Assembly (NCBI GenBank): GCA_944391055.1
Contig: CALXSF010000013.1
Span: 1-64,000, forward strand
Length of the DNA stretch: 64,000 bases
Reading direction: 5' to 3'
DNA from: an uncultured Kiritimatiellota bacterium
Lineage (GTDB): Bacteria; Verrucomicrobiota; Kiritimatiellia; RFP12; DVOR01
The notes under the pieces were generated by a model. The model was not told where the DNA came from and searched no databases. It saw only the letters and a list, made by a program, of their open reading frames with translations. The number at the start of each line of letters is the position of its first letter. The first letter of the stretch is position 1. A program made the position numbers and the translations under genes. This document shows, piece after piece, positions 32,143 to 39,974 of this stretch.

Positions 32143-33342
32143 ATGCGCGTTTTGATGATCGGCGCCGGTGGCGTCGGGAGCGTGGTGGCACACAAACTCG
32201 CCCAGGTGCCGGAGGTCTTCACGGACGTTCTGTTGGCTTCGCGGACGAAGGCGCGGGTGGACGCGCTGGCGGCGGAGCTGCCGCGCCCGGTGGGGACGGC
32301 GCAGGTGGACGCGGACGACGTGCCGGCGCTGACGGCCCTCATCCGCTCCTTCCGCCCGGATCTGGTGATGAACATCGCCCTGCCCTATCAGGATCTCCAT
32401 ATCATGGACGCCTGCCTGGCGGCGGGCTGCGACTATCTGGACACGGCGAACTACGAGCCGCTGGACACGGCGAAGTTCGAGTACAAGTGGCAGTGGGCTT
32501 ACGACGGGCGCTTCCGCGAGGCGGGGCTGATGGCGCTCCTGGGCTCCGGCTTCGACCCGGGCGTGAGCTCCGTCTTCTGCACCTACATCCGCAAGCATTA
32601 CATCCCGGAGATCCGGGAGATTGACATCATCGACTGCAACGCGGGGAGCAACGGCCACCCCTTCGCCACCAACTTCAACCCCGAGATCAACATCCGCGAG
32701 GTCTCCGCCAAGGGGCGTTATTGGGTGAAGGGGAAGGGCTTCGTGGAGACCGAGCCGCTGGCGGTGCGGGAGCCTTTCGCGATGCCCGAGGGGTTGGGGA
32801 CGCTGAACACGTACCTCATGTACCACGAGGAGCTGGAGTCGCTGGCCAAGCATATCCCGGGCCTGGAGCGCGCGCGGTTCTGGATGAGTTTCTCCGACAA
32901 TTACCTCAAGCACCTCGAGGTGCTGCGGAACGTGGGCATGACGCGCATCGACCCCGTGATGTACCAAGGGCGCGAGATCGTCCCCATCCAGTTCCTCAAG
33001 GCCCTCCTGCCCGACCCGGCGACCCTCGGGCCCGTGACCACGGGCAAGACCTGCATCGGCTGCCAGGTGCGCGGGCTCGGCTTCGACGGCCGGCCCAAGA
33101 CCGTCTACGTCTACAACATCTGCGACCACCAGGCGTGCTACAGGGAGGTGAGGTCGCAGGCCATCAGCTACACCACCGGCGTGCCGGCCATGATCGGCGC
33201 CAAGATGATGCTCACCGGCAAATGGCGCGGCAAGGGCGTCTTCAACATGGAGCAGTTCGACCCCGACCCCTTCATGGAGGATCTCCCGAAGTACGGCCTG
33301 CCCTGGAAGGTCATCGAGGGCGAGGTCTTCCGCCATGAGTGA
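32143..33342 (+). CDS. Carboxynorspermidine dehydrogenase (saccharopine dehydrogenase-like)
   Basis: A 399-aa protein of the Lys1/Lys9-like family. It has an N-terminal Rossmann loop GAGGVG (8-13) and the family stretches NIALPYQDLHIMDACL, GSGFDPGVSSVF and SYTTGVPAMIGAKMML. The sequence matches the carboxynorspermidine dehydrogenase group, which joins aspartate-semialdehyde with putrescine or diaminopropane in the alternative spermidine/norspermidine route. The partner decarboxylase NspC is not in this window; the related enzyme at 22089 is LysA. The ATG has AAAGGAG 7 bases upstream. proA overlaps its end by 8 bases. Confidence 0.85.
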   Translation: MRVLMIGAGGVGSVVAHKLAQVPEVFTDVLLASRTKARVDALAAELPRPVGTAQVDADDVPALTALIRSFRPDLVMNIALPYQDLHIMDACLAAGCDYLDTANYEPLDTAKFEYKWQWAYDGRFREAGLMALLGSGFDPGVSSVFCTYIRKHYIPEIREIDIIDCNAGSNGHPFATNFNPEINIREVSAKGRYWVKGKGFVETEPLAVREPFAMPEGLGTLNTYLMYHEELESLAKHIPGLERARFWMSFSDNYLKHLEVLRNVGMTRIDPVMYQGREIVPIQFLKALLPDPATLGPVTTGKTCIGCQVRGLGFDGRPKTVYVYNICDHQACYREVRSQAISYTTGVPAMIGAKMMLTGKWRGKGVFNMEQFDPDPFMEDLPKYGLPWKVIEGEVFRHE

Positions 33343-34513
33343 CCTGCGGGCCGCCAAGGAGGCCGCGCGCGCGGTGGGCCTCCTCCCCGACGGCGCGCGG
33401 CGCGGCCTGCTCCGCGCCGTCGCCGCCGCCCTCCGCGCCGAGGCCCCGGCCCTGCTGGAGGCCAACGCCGCCGACCTCGCCGCCCTGCCCGGGGACAGCG
33501 CCTTCCGCGACCGCCTGCTCCTCACCCCCGCGCGCGTCGAGGCCATGGCCGCCGGCGCCGAGGCCGTCGCCGCCCTGCCCGACAACCTTTGGCGGACGCT
33601 GGAGGATCGCACCCTGCCCAACGGTCTGCGCCTGCGCCGCGTCCGCGTGCCGCTCGGCGTCGTCGCCTGCATCTACGAGGCCCGCCCCAACGTGACCGTC
33701 GACGTCGCCTGCCTCTGCCTGCGCACCGGCAATGCCGCCGTCCTCAAAGGCGGCAAGGAGGCCGCCCGCACCAACGCCGCCCTCGGCGGCCTGCTGGCCC
33801 GGGCCCTCCGCGCCGCCGGGCTCCCCGAGGCCGCCGTCACGCTCCTCCCGCCCACCCACGAGGCCGCCGAGGCGCTCATGGCCGCCGAGGGGTTGGTCGA
33901 CGTGCTCATCCCCCGCGGCTCCGCCCGCCTCATCCGCGCCGTCCGCGAGAAGGCCCGCGTGCCCGTCATCGAGACCGGCGCCGGCGTCTGCCACGTCTAT
34001 GTCCATGAGGACGCCGACCTCGCCCTCGCCGCCCGCGTCGTCGACAACGCCAAGACCCGCCGCGTCTCCGTCTGCAACGCCCTTGACTGCCTCCTCGTCC
34101 ATCGCGCGCTGGCCGGCCGGCTGGGGGAGATCGTGGCGCCCTGCCGCGCCAAGGGCGTGGGCATCCACGCGGAGCCGGAGGACTGGGGCCGCGAATGGCT
34201 CTCGATGGATCTCTCGGTGCGCGTGGTCGACGGGCTGGACGCCGCGCTCGCGCACATCGCCCGCTTCGGCTCCGGGCACAGCGAGGCCATCGTCACCCGC
34301 TCCCCCGAGGCCGCCGAGCGCTTCCGGCGCGAGGTCGACGCCGCCTGCGTCTACGTGAACACGCCCACCTCCTTCACCGACGGCGGCGAGTTCGGCCTTG
34401 GCGCCGAGGTCGGCATCTCCACCCAGAAACTCCACGCCAGGGGCCCCATGGGCCTCGACGCCCTCACCACCTACAAGTGGCTCATCGACAGCGACGGAGC
34501 GCTCCGCCCATGA
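33335..34513 (+). CDS. proA: Gamma-glutamyl phosphate reductase
   Basis: ProA reduces glutamyl-5-phosphate to glutamate-5-semialdehyde for proline. The 392-aa aldehyde dehydrogenase-fold protein has the catalytic cysteine in VSVCNALDC, VPLGVVACIYEARPNVTVD, LKGGKEA and the terminal RGPMGLDALTTYKW. proB is not adjacent. The start lies 8 bases inside the upstream gene, and the stop overlaps the next gene (ATGA). The link to polyamine synthesis may be through shared semialdehyde chemistry or only operon packing. Confidence 0.96.
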   Translation: MSDLRAAKEAARAVGLLPDGARRGLLRAVAAALRAEAPALLEANAADLAALPGDSAFRDRLLLTPARVEAMAAGAEAVAALPDNLWRTLEDRTLPNGLRLRRVRVPLGVVACIYEARPNVTVDVACLCLRTGNAAVLKGGKEAARTNAALGGLLARALRAAGLPEAAVTLLPPTHEAAEALMAAEGLVDVLIPRGSARLIRAVREKARVPVIETGAGVCHVYVHEDADLALAARVVDNAKTRRVSVCNALDCLLVHRALAGRLGEIVAPCRAKGVGIHAEPEDWGREWLSMDLSVRVVDGLDAALAHIARFGSGHSEAIVTRSPEAAERFRREVDAACVYVNTPTSFTDGGEFGLGAEVGISTQKLHARGPMGLDALTTYKWLIDSDGALRP

Positions 34514-35181
34514 GTTCGGACAAAGCCCAGGCCGCCCAGGCGGCGAAGATCGCCGCAAAGAAAGCCGCGCTGCGCGAGAGGATGCGGGCCATCCGTTCGG
34601 AATGCGCCAAAACCGTCGCGGTGACGGAGGAGACATTCGCGCCGTTGCCCGGTTTCTGCGAGGCGGTGAAGGAGCGGACCATCGGGGACGGGGGGTGGTG
34701 CGGTACCTACCTCAGCGTCGGCGACGAGTTCCAGACCGCCGTCCTCAACCGTCTTCTCCGCCGGGACTATCCCAACCTGTGCGTCCCGTGCTGGGACGCG
34801 GGGAAGGGCGTTTACGTCTGGGGCGCGCTCACCGAGCCTTTGGCCGAGGGGCCCCACGGCATCCCGCAGCCCGCCGTCATCGAGCCGATTCCCCCCGCGG
34901 CGATCGACCTTGCCTTCGTGCCGGGCCTGGCCTTCGACAGGCTGGGCAACCGTTTGGGGCACGGCGGCGGCGTCTACGACCGCCTCCTCGCCGAACTGGA
35001 TCATGCCCTCGTCGTGGGGCTGTGCTACAACCGCCAGCTTCGCGACAAGGTCCCCGCCACCGTGGACGACGTGCCCGTCGACATGGTCATCACCGAACGC
35101 CGTGCCACTGCCGTCCGCCGGGAGAGCACGAGTTACTGGAAAGCGCGCGTGCTGCGCCGCCCGCTCGGCGCGCGCCCATGA
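34510..35181 (+). CDS. 5-formyltetrahydrofolate cyclo-ligase family protein
   Basis: A 223-aa protein. The signature FVPGLAFDRLGNRLGHGGGVYDR-type segment (about 137-159) matches the folate/ATP motif of 5-formyl-THF cyclo-ligase, which rescues 5-formyl-THF to 5,10-methenyl-THF. The usual GxGxGYYD is altered to GHGGGVYD, losing one aromatic residue. The N-terminus has a charged, Lys/Ala-rich extension that may be unstructured. It begins within the proA stop. Confidence 0.87.
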   Translation: MSSDKAQAAQAAKIAAKKAALRERMRAIRSECAKTVAVTEETFAPLPGFCEAVKERTIGDGGWCGTYLSVGDEFQTAVLNRLLRRDYPNLCVPCWDAGKGVYVWGALTEPLAEGPHGIPQPAVIEPIPPAAIDLAFVPGLAFDRLGNRLGHGGGVYDRLLAELDHALVVGLCYNRQLRDKVPATVDDVPVDMVITERRATAVRRESTSYWKARVLRRPLGARP

Positions 35182-36308
35182 AAGGACGCCCCGCAATGCG
35201 CACCCCCTCCATCGCCATCGTCGGCGCCGGCCATGCCGGGGTCGAGGCCGCCTTCGCCCTCGCCAAGGAAGGCTGCAAGGTCACGCTCTTCTCCGACGAG
35301 CCTTGCCTGCCCTACTTCCGCCCCCGCCTCATCGCCGTCGCCTTCGGCCAGGCCGACCCCGAGGCCATCGCCATCAAGCCCCGCAAGGCCTATGACGACG
35401 CGGCCATCGACCTGCGCCACGAAGCCGTCGCCGCCGTGGACGCCGCCGCCCGCACGGTGAACGGCGCCCTCTACGACGGCATCGTCCTCGCCACCGGCTC
35501 GCGACCCTTCGTCCCGCCCTTCGGGAGGGAGGGGGGCGAGCAGTCCCCGCGAACCCTTTGGACGATGGCCGACGCGCTCGCCCTCCGCGCCGTCTGCGCG
35601 CCGGGCAAGGCCCTCGCCGTCATCGGCGGCGGCGTGCTGGGGCTGGAGGCCGCGCTCCGCGCCGCCGAGGCCGGCCTGCGCGTGACGGTCGTCGAGGCCG
35701 CGCCCGCCCTCGTCGGCGGCGCGCTCGGCCCCGGCGAGGCCACGCTCCACGCCGCGTTTGAGGCCAAGGGCATTGCCCTGCGCGTCGGCGTCGGTGTCTC
35801 GGCGATCGTGCCCGAGGGCGTCGTGCTCGCCGACGGCGGTGTGGTCGCCGGCAACGTGACGCTCTGTTCCGCCGGCGCCCGCCCGAACGGCGCCCTCGCC
35901 GGCGTGGAGGGGTTCGTGCGCACGCGGCCCGACCTTTCCGTCGCGCCGGGCGTCTTCTGCGCCGGCGACCCCGCCCAACCCACGGAGGCCCGCCCGGTCT
36001 GCGCCGTCCGCCGCGCCCAACTGATGGGGCAGCTCGCCGCCAGGAACCTGCTCGCGGGCCTCGCCGGGCGCCCCGCCGAGCCGTGGGCCGACCCCGCCCT
36101 GCCGCTCTTCATGAAGGTGGGCGACGTGGAGTTCCACACGTTGGGCGACGTCCGCTCCCCCGGCTTGGAGGAGCGCCGCGAGGACGACGGCGCCGACCCG
36201 CGCGTCTGGAAGTCCGTCCTCTATCGCGCCGGCGCGCCCGTTGGGCTGCGCTGGGTCGGCACCCGCGCCGGTTTCGGCGACTGGGAGAAGCGGCTGGCCC
36301 GGGCGTGA
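35178..36308 (+). CDS. FAD-dependent pyridine-nucleotide oxidoreductase (NirB/NorW/rubredoxin-reductase-like)
   Basis: A 376-aa flavoprotein. The FAD loop is VGAGHAGVEAA near the N-terminus, and the NAD(P) loop is VIGGGVLGLEAALRAAE in the middle, with VLATGSRPF and FCAGD typical of this superfamily. No redox-active CxxC disulfide is seen next to the FAD loop, so thioredoxin- or lipoamide-reductase types are unlikely. Relatives reduce rubredoxin, ferredoxin or nitrite-reductase centres; no such partner is nearby. Two starts fit: 35178 (ATGA-coupled) and 35196 (after AAAGGA). Confidence 0.85.
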   Translation: MKGRPAMRTPSIAIVGAGHAGVEAAFALAKEGCKVTLFSDEPCLPYFRPRLIAVAFGQADPEAIAIKPRKAYDDAAIDLRHEAVAAVDAAARTVNGALYDGIVLATGSRPFVPPFGREGGEQSPRTLWTMADALALRAVCAPGKALAVIGGGVLGLEAALRAAEAGLRVTVVEAAPALVGGALGPGEATLHAAFEAKGIALRVGVGVSAIVPEGVVLADGGVVAGNVTLCSAGARPNGALAGVEGFVRTRPDLSVAPGVFCAGDPAQPTEARPVCAVRRAQLMGQLAARNLLAGLAGRPAEPWADPALPLFMKVGDVEFHTLGDVRSPGLEERREDDGADPRVWKSVLYRAGAPVGLRWVGTRAGFGDWEKRLARA

Positions 36309-37093
36309 GCGCTTCCGTCGCCGTCCGTTTCCTGGGGACCGGCACCTCCACCGGCGTGCCGCTCATCGGGTGCGCGTGCCCCGTCTGCCGGAGCGCCGAC
36401 CCGCGCGACGGCCGGCTCCGTTCCTCCCTGATGGTCACCCTCGGCGGCCGGACGCTCATCATCGACACCGGCCCGGACTTCCGCGCCCAATGCCTCCGCT
36501 GGCGCGTGCCGCGCGTGGACGCCGTCTTCGTCACCCACGCCCACGCCGACCACATCTTCGGCTTCGACGACCTGCGCCGCTTCAACACCCTCCAAGGCAA
36601 CGCCGTCATCCCCTGCTACGCCGGGCCCGACACCGTCGCCGCCCTCCACCGCGTCTTCCCCTACATCTCCCGCCGCCGCAACGCCCTGGGGCTCTACCGG
36701 CCGCTCATCGATTTCCTGCCCGTCGCCGCCCCCTTCGAGGCCCTCGGCGCGCGCCTCACCCCCCTGCCCGTCATCCACGGCGACCTTGAGACCTTCGGCC
36801 TGCGTGTCGATTGCCAAGGGCGCTCCCTCGCCTATATCCCCGACGCGCACGTCATCCCCGGGCCGACCCTCGCCCTGTTGCGCGGCCTTGACCTCCTGAT
36901 CCTCAACATGCTTCGCCCCCGTCCGCACCCCACGCACCTCTCCCTCGGGCGTGCCCTCGCCTACGCCGCCCAAATCGCCGCCGGGCGTACCCTCTTCACC
37001 CACCTGTCGCACGACTACACCCACGCGCAGCTGCTCCCGCACCTGCCGCCCGCCGTCTCGCTGGCCTACGACGGACTGGCGCTGACGCTGTGA
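36305..37093 (+). CDS. PhnP-like metallo-beta-lactamase-fold hydrolase
   Basis: A 262-aa MBL-fold protein. It starts FLGTGTSTGVPLIGC and has a cysteine pair (CACPVC), then SSLMV, DTGPDFR and the metal motif HAHADHIFGFDDL. Later histidines (VIHGD, LSHDYTH) complete a two-metal site. The cysteines and the GFDDLRRFN run resemble PhnP, a cyclic phosphodiesterase that binds structural zinc, rather than RNase Z. No C-P lyase genes are here, so it may clean up cyclic nucleotides. The GTG start overlaps the previous stop (GTGA). A strong bidirectional terminator follows. Confidence 0.87.
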   Translation: MSASVAVRFLGTGTSTGVPLIGCACPVCRSADPRDGRLRSSLMVTLGGRTLIIDTGPDFRAQCLRWRVPRVDAVFVTHAHADHIFGFDDLRRFNTLQGNAVIPCYAGPDTVAALHRVFPYISRRRNALGLYRPLIDFLPVAAPFEALGARLTPLPVIHGDLETFGLRVDCQGRSLAYIPDAHVIPGPTLALLRGLDLLILNMLRPRPHPTHLSLGRALAYAAQIAAGRTLFTHLSHDYTHAQLLPHLPPAVSLAYDGLALTL

Positions 37094-38148
37094 GGGCGTG
37101 GGCGAAAAAGGCCCCGGACGCCTCGCGCGTCCGGGGCCTTTTTGTTTCGGGGTGGGGGCGCGTCACGCCTTTTCCCTGCCCCGCCGAAGCCGCGGTGCCC
37201 ATGGATGGGGATGGCGTCCAAGGCGCGTTCGAGCGCGGCGAATTCGGCGTCGTCGAAGGCGACGTCCCACGCTCCCAGGTTCTCGAGGATGCGTTCCTGC
37301 CGCTTGGAGCCTGGGATGGGGACGACGTTCGGCCACTTGCGCAGCATCCAGGCCAACGCGATTTGGGCGGGCGTGGCCCCCTTGCGCGCGGCGAGGCCGG
37401 CGAGCAGCTCCACCACCGGCCGGTTGGCGCCGAGGTTCTCCGGGCGGAGCTGGGGGACGTACTTGCGCACGTCGTCGGCGTGCGAGAAGTCCGCCCCCTC
37501 GCCCACCTTCCCCGAGAGGAGGCCGCTGGCGATGGGCGAAAAGGGGACGAACCCGATGCCGTTCTCCAGGCAGCAGGGGATGACCTCGGCCTCGACCCCG
37601 CGCTCGACCATGGAGTAGATGCTCTGGACGGCGGCGAGCGGGGTCACGGCGTGGGCGGCGCGGATCTGTTCGGCGGAGACCTGCGAAAGCCCCCAGCCGC
37701 GGATGAGCCCCTCGCGGATGAGGCGCCCCATGGCCTCGGCCACGTCCTCGAGCGGGATGCGGTGGTTCACGCGGTGGAGGTAATAGAGGTCGGCGCGGTC
37801 GGTCCCGAGCCGCCGGAGGGAGGCATCGAGGTGGGCGCGGATGGTGGGGTAGAGCGGCAGGCCGACCTCGTCGTCGTGCAGATGGAGCTTGGTGGCCAGG
37901 ACGACGGCGTCGCGGAAGGGCGCGACCGCCTCGCCGAGGATGCGCTCGTTGTGCCCGCGGAACTCCGGCAGCAGCCGGGGGCCGTAGGCCTCGGCGGTGT
38001 CGAAGAAGGTGCAGCCGAAGTCATAGGCTTTGCGGATGGCCGCGACGGCGTAGGCCCGGTCCGGGATCTCCCCGTACCCGTGCGAGAGGCCCATGCAGCC
38101 CATGCCGATGGGCGAGACGGCCAGGGGGCCGAGAAAACGCTGTTCCAT
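37066..38148 (-). CDS. Aldo/keto reductase with a C-terminal frame extension
   Basis: A 360-aa AKR of the large aldo/keto family (AKR13-like). The tetrad is visible: Asp and Tyr in FFDTAEAYG, Lys in VLATK and His in YYLHR; GSKRQERILENL binds NADPH. Homologues normally end near LDAIPIHG. Here about 40 residues follow, read through a bidirectional terminator (37105-37147) and 28 bases antisense into the MBL gene, so the original stop seems lost. GAGGAAAG precedes the ATG at 38148. It is the last gene of the TetR-AKR-AKR unit. Confidence 0.9.
   Translation of the reverse strand: MEQRFLGPLAVSPIGMGCMGLSHGYGEIPDRAYAVAAIRKAYDFGCTFFDTAEAYGPRLLPEFRGHNERILGEAVAPFRDAVVLATKLHLHDDEVGLPLYPTIRAHLDASLRRLGTDRADLYYLHRVNHRIPLEDVAEAMGRLIREGLIRGWGLSQVSAEQIRAAHAVTPLAAVQSIYSMVERGVEAEVIPCCLENGIGFVPFSPIASGLLSGKVGEGADFSHADDVRKYVPQLRPENLGANRPVVELLAGLAARKGATPAQIALAWMLRKWPNVVPIPGSKRQERILENLGAWDVAFDDAEFAALERALDAIPIHGHRGFGGAGKRRDAPPPRNKKAPDARGVRGLFRPRPHSVSASPS
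37105..37147. terminator. Bidirectional intrinsic terminator between the MBL gene and the aldo/keto reductase
   Basis: A perfect 12-bp stem (37110-37121 with 37127-37138), a 5-base loop, five A before and TTTTTGTTT after. It works for both strands by symmetry. The minus-strand reductase frame continues through it. Confidence 0.9.
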
Positions 38149-38161
38149 GGTCTTTCCTCCC

Positions 38162-39013
38162 TCAGTCATGCGCGCGGAGCTCGTGGATCATCCGCACGAA
38201 GGCGGGGTCGAAGTGGTCGACGATCTCGCTGTGCCCCACGTCGAGCGCGCGGATGCGCCCCATCTCCTCCGGGCTGAGCGCGAAGTCCCAGACGGCGAGG
38301 TTCTCCTCCAGCCGTTCGCGGCGGACGCTCTTGGGGATGATGGCCACGCCGCGCTGGAGCGCCCAGCGCAGGGCCACCTGCGCGGCAGTCTTGCCGTGCG
38401 CGCGGCCGATCTCGGCGAGGACGGGGTGGGCGAAGATGCCGTGCCCGCCCTCGGCCAGCGACCCCCAGGCCTGCGGGGTCACGCCCAGCTCCCGCATCAG
38501 CGCCAAGGCCTTCTCCTGCTGGAAGAAGGGGTGGATCTCCACCTGGTTCAGCATGGGCTTGGTCTCCACCGTGAGGCAGAGATCCATGAGCGCGTGCGGG
38601 TAGAAATTGGCCACGCCGATGGCGCGCGCCTTGCCCGCGCGGTAGGCCTCCTCCAACGCCCGCCACGCGCCCGGCCAGTCGCCCATCGGCTGGTGGAGCA
38701 GCAGCAGGTCCACGTAGTCCACCCCCAGTTCGCGCAGGGAGCGGTCGACGGCCGCCCGCGCCTTTTCGAGGCCGTAGTCCTGCACCCAAATCTTGGTGGT
38801 GACGAAGACCTCCCCGCGCGGCAGCCCGCTTTCGCGGATGCCCTCGCCCACGGCCCGCTCGTTGCGGTAGGCCGCCGCCGTGTCCACCATGCGGTAGCCG
38901 CACTCCAGCGCCGTCCGGACGGTGCGCACGGCCTCCGCGTGGTCGGTGATCTGGTAGACGCCGAAGCCTTCCTGCGGCATCGTCACGCCATTCCAAAAGG
39001 TAATCTGTTCCAT
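38162..39013 (-). CDS. Aldo/keto reductase (2,5-diketogluconate reductase-like)
   Basis: A 283-aa AKR5-type enzyme. The tetrad is Asp/Tyr in MVDTAAAYRNE, Lys in VTTKIW and His in LLLLHQPMGDW; the cofactor clamp is IPKSVRRERLEENL. These enzymes reduce small ketones, aldehydes or sugar derivatives with NADPH. AAGGAG lies 5 bases before the ATG; a longer upstream frame overlaps tetR and is rejected. The operon with TetR suggests induction by a reactive carbonyl. Confidence 0.93.
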   Translation of the reverse strand: MEQITFWNGVTMPQEGFGVYQITDHAEAVRTVRTALECGYRMVDTAAAYRNERAVGEGIRESGLPRGEVFVTTKIWVQDYGLEKARAAVDRSLRELGVDYVDLLLLHQPMGDWPGAWRALEEAYRAGKARAIGVANFYPHALMDLCLTVETKPMLNQVEIHPFFQQEKALALMRELGVTPQAWGSLAEGGHGIFAHPVLAEIGRAHGKTAAQVALRWALQRGVAIIPKSVRRERLEENLAVWDFALSPEEMGRIRALDVGHSEIVDHFDPAFVRMIHELRAHD

Positions 39014-39042
39014 GAGTGCTCCTTTGCTTGTCTGTCGAAAAG

Positions 39043-39669
39043 TCAAGCTTCCCGAGGCCCCTCCTGGGGCCCCGCCGCGAAGCGCGCCAGCGTCGGCCCC
39101 AGCTGCCACGCGAACCAATCCTCCAGCAGCGCATCGGTGTCCAGCGCGCCGCCGGCCATGCACCAGCAGACCATCGCGCCGTAGAGCCAGGCCACGATGA
39201 GCCGCGCCAGCGCCCCCGTCGGCGTCTCCGGCCGCAGCTCCCCCCGCGCCACCGCGCCGCGCAGCAGCCGCTCGAAGGTCTCCAGGTCATACGCCCGTTT
39301 GGCGGCGTCCAGCCCCGGCCGCACGCGCGCGGGGTCGATCACCCCCCGCACCCACTGCTGCGTCAGGTGCAGCCCGAACCGCCGGATCACGCCCAGGAAG
39401 CCCCGCGCGTAATGGCGCAGGCGCGCCTCCACCGGCCCCCCCAGCGCCTCCGTCTCCGCCTCCAAATCCGCGAAGGGCTGCCGGCCCACGGCCTCCGCCA
39501 GCGCCTCCTTGGAGGGGAAGTGGACGTAGAAGGTGCCCTTGGCCACCCCGCACGCCTGCGTGATGGCCTCCACCGAGACTTGGTCGAAGCCGAGGCGCGC
39601 GATCAGCGCCCCGCCCGTCTCCAAGAGCCGCCGCCGCGTCGCCTCCGCGTTTTCCTGCCGTCTGCCCAT
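39043..39669 (-). CDS. TetR-family transcriptional repressor
   Basis: A 208-aa TetR/AcrR regulator. The N-terminal helix-turn-helix is VSVEAITQACGVAKGTFYVHFPS-type (about 32-52), followed by a ligand domain with no family resemblance I can name. The 11-codon basic start (MGRRQENAEATRRR) and AAAGGAGG support the start. It is the first gene of the unit with two aldo/keto reductases. The palindromes over its promoter indicate autorepression, probably released by a carbonyl or aromatic compound. Confidence 0.93.
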   Translation of the reverse strand: MGRRQENAEATRRRLLETGGALIARLGFDQVSVEAITQACGVAKGTFYVHFPSKEALAEAVGRQPFADLEAETEALGGPVEARLRHYARGFLGVIRRFGLHLTQQWVRGVIDPARVRPGLDAAKRAYDLETFERLLRGAVARGELRPETPTGALARLIVAWLYGAMVCWCMAGGALDTDALLEDWFAWQLGPTLARFAAGPQEGPREA

Positions 39670-39693
39670 CGCTTTCCTCCTTTGGATGCGCCC

Positions 39694-39722
39694 ACTGTAG
39701 CAAATCGCCGACCGTCGGTCAA
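39694..39722 (-). promoter_or_regulatory. Promoter of the tetR-AKR operon
   Basis: Minus-strand TTGACC (39722-39717), a 17-bp spacer and TACAGT (39699-39694), with TGc before the -10 as well. Confidence 0.72.
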
Positions 39723-39738
39723 TGACTTTCGGTCGGCG
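39706..39738. promoter_or_regulatory. Putative TetR operator
   Basis: Outer arms CGCCGACC (39706-39713) and GGTCGGCG (39731-39738) are perfect inverses. Within lie GACCGTCGGTC (39710-39720, itself a dyad) and GACTTTCGGTC (39724-39734), 14 bases apart. The site covers the -35 and spacer of the tetR promoter. Confidence 0.65.
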
Positions 39739-39802
39739 AGCGCGCGCTCCCCCGTTCCTCCCCCCGCGCCCGCCCGGCGGGGTGGGGCGTGTCTCGACCC
39801 GA

Positions 39803-39847
39803 GGGACGGCGTGTCTCGGGTCGGACCGCGGCGCGTTCCGGGGAACG
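39803..39847 (+). repeat. Dispersed intergenic repeat, copy A
   Basis: This 44-45 bp block matches the reverse complement of 46702-46745 at about 42 of 44 positions. It lies between divergent tetR and Gfo/Idh genes and contains a GTTCC-GG-GGAAC dyad. It is non-coding. Confidence 0.75.
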
Positions 39848-39919
39848 AGGCCCGTGATTGCGTTCCCCGGGGCGCCGCGCACAGCCCGACGCAGCCGCCG
39901 ATCCGATACGTGGGGCGGC

Positions 39920-39948
39920 TTGCAATCCTCGGGGAAATCCGTTAGTAT
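39920..39948 (+). promoter_or_regulatory. Promoter of the Gfo/Idh gene
   Basis: TTGCAA (39920-39925), a 17-bp spacer and TAGTAT (39943-39948), followed by AAAAGGAG and two closely spaced ATGs. Confidence 0.55.
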
Positions 39949-39974
39949 GGACATCAAAAGGAGCCCATGCGTAA

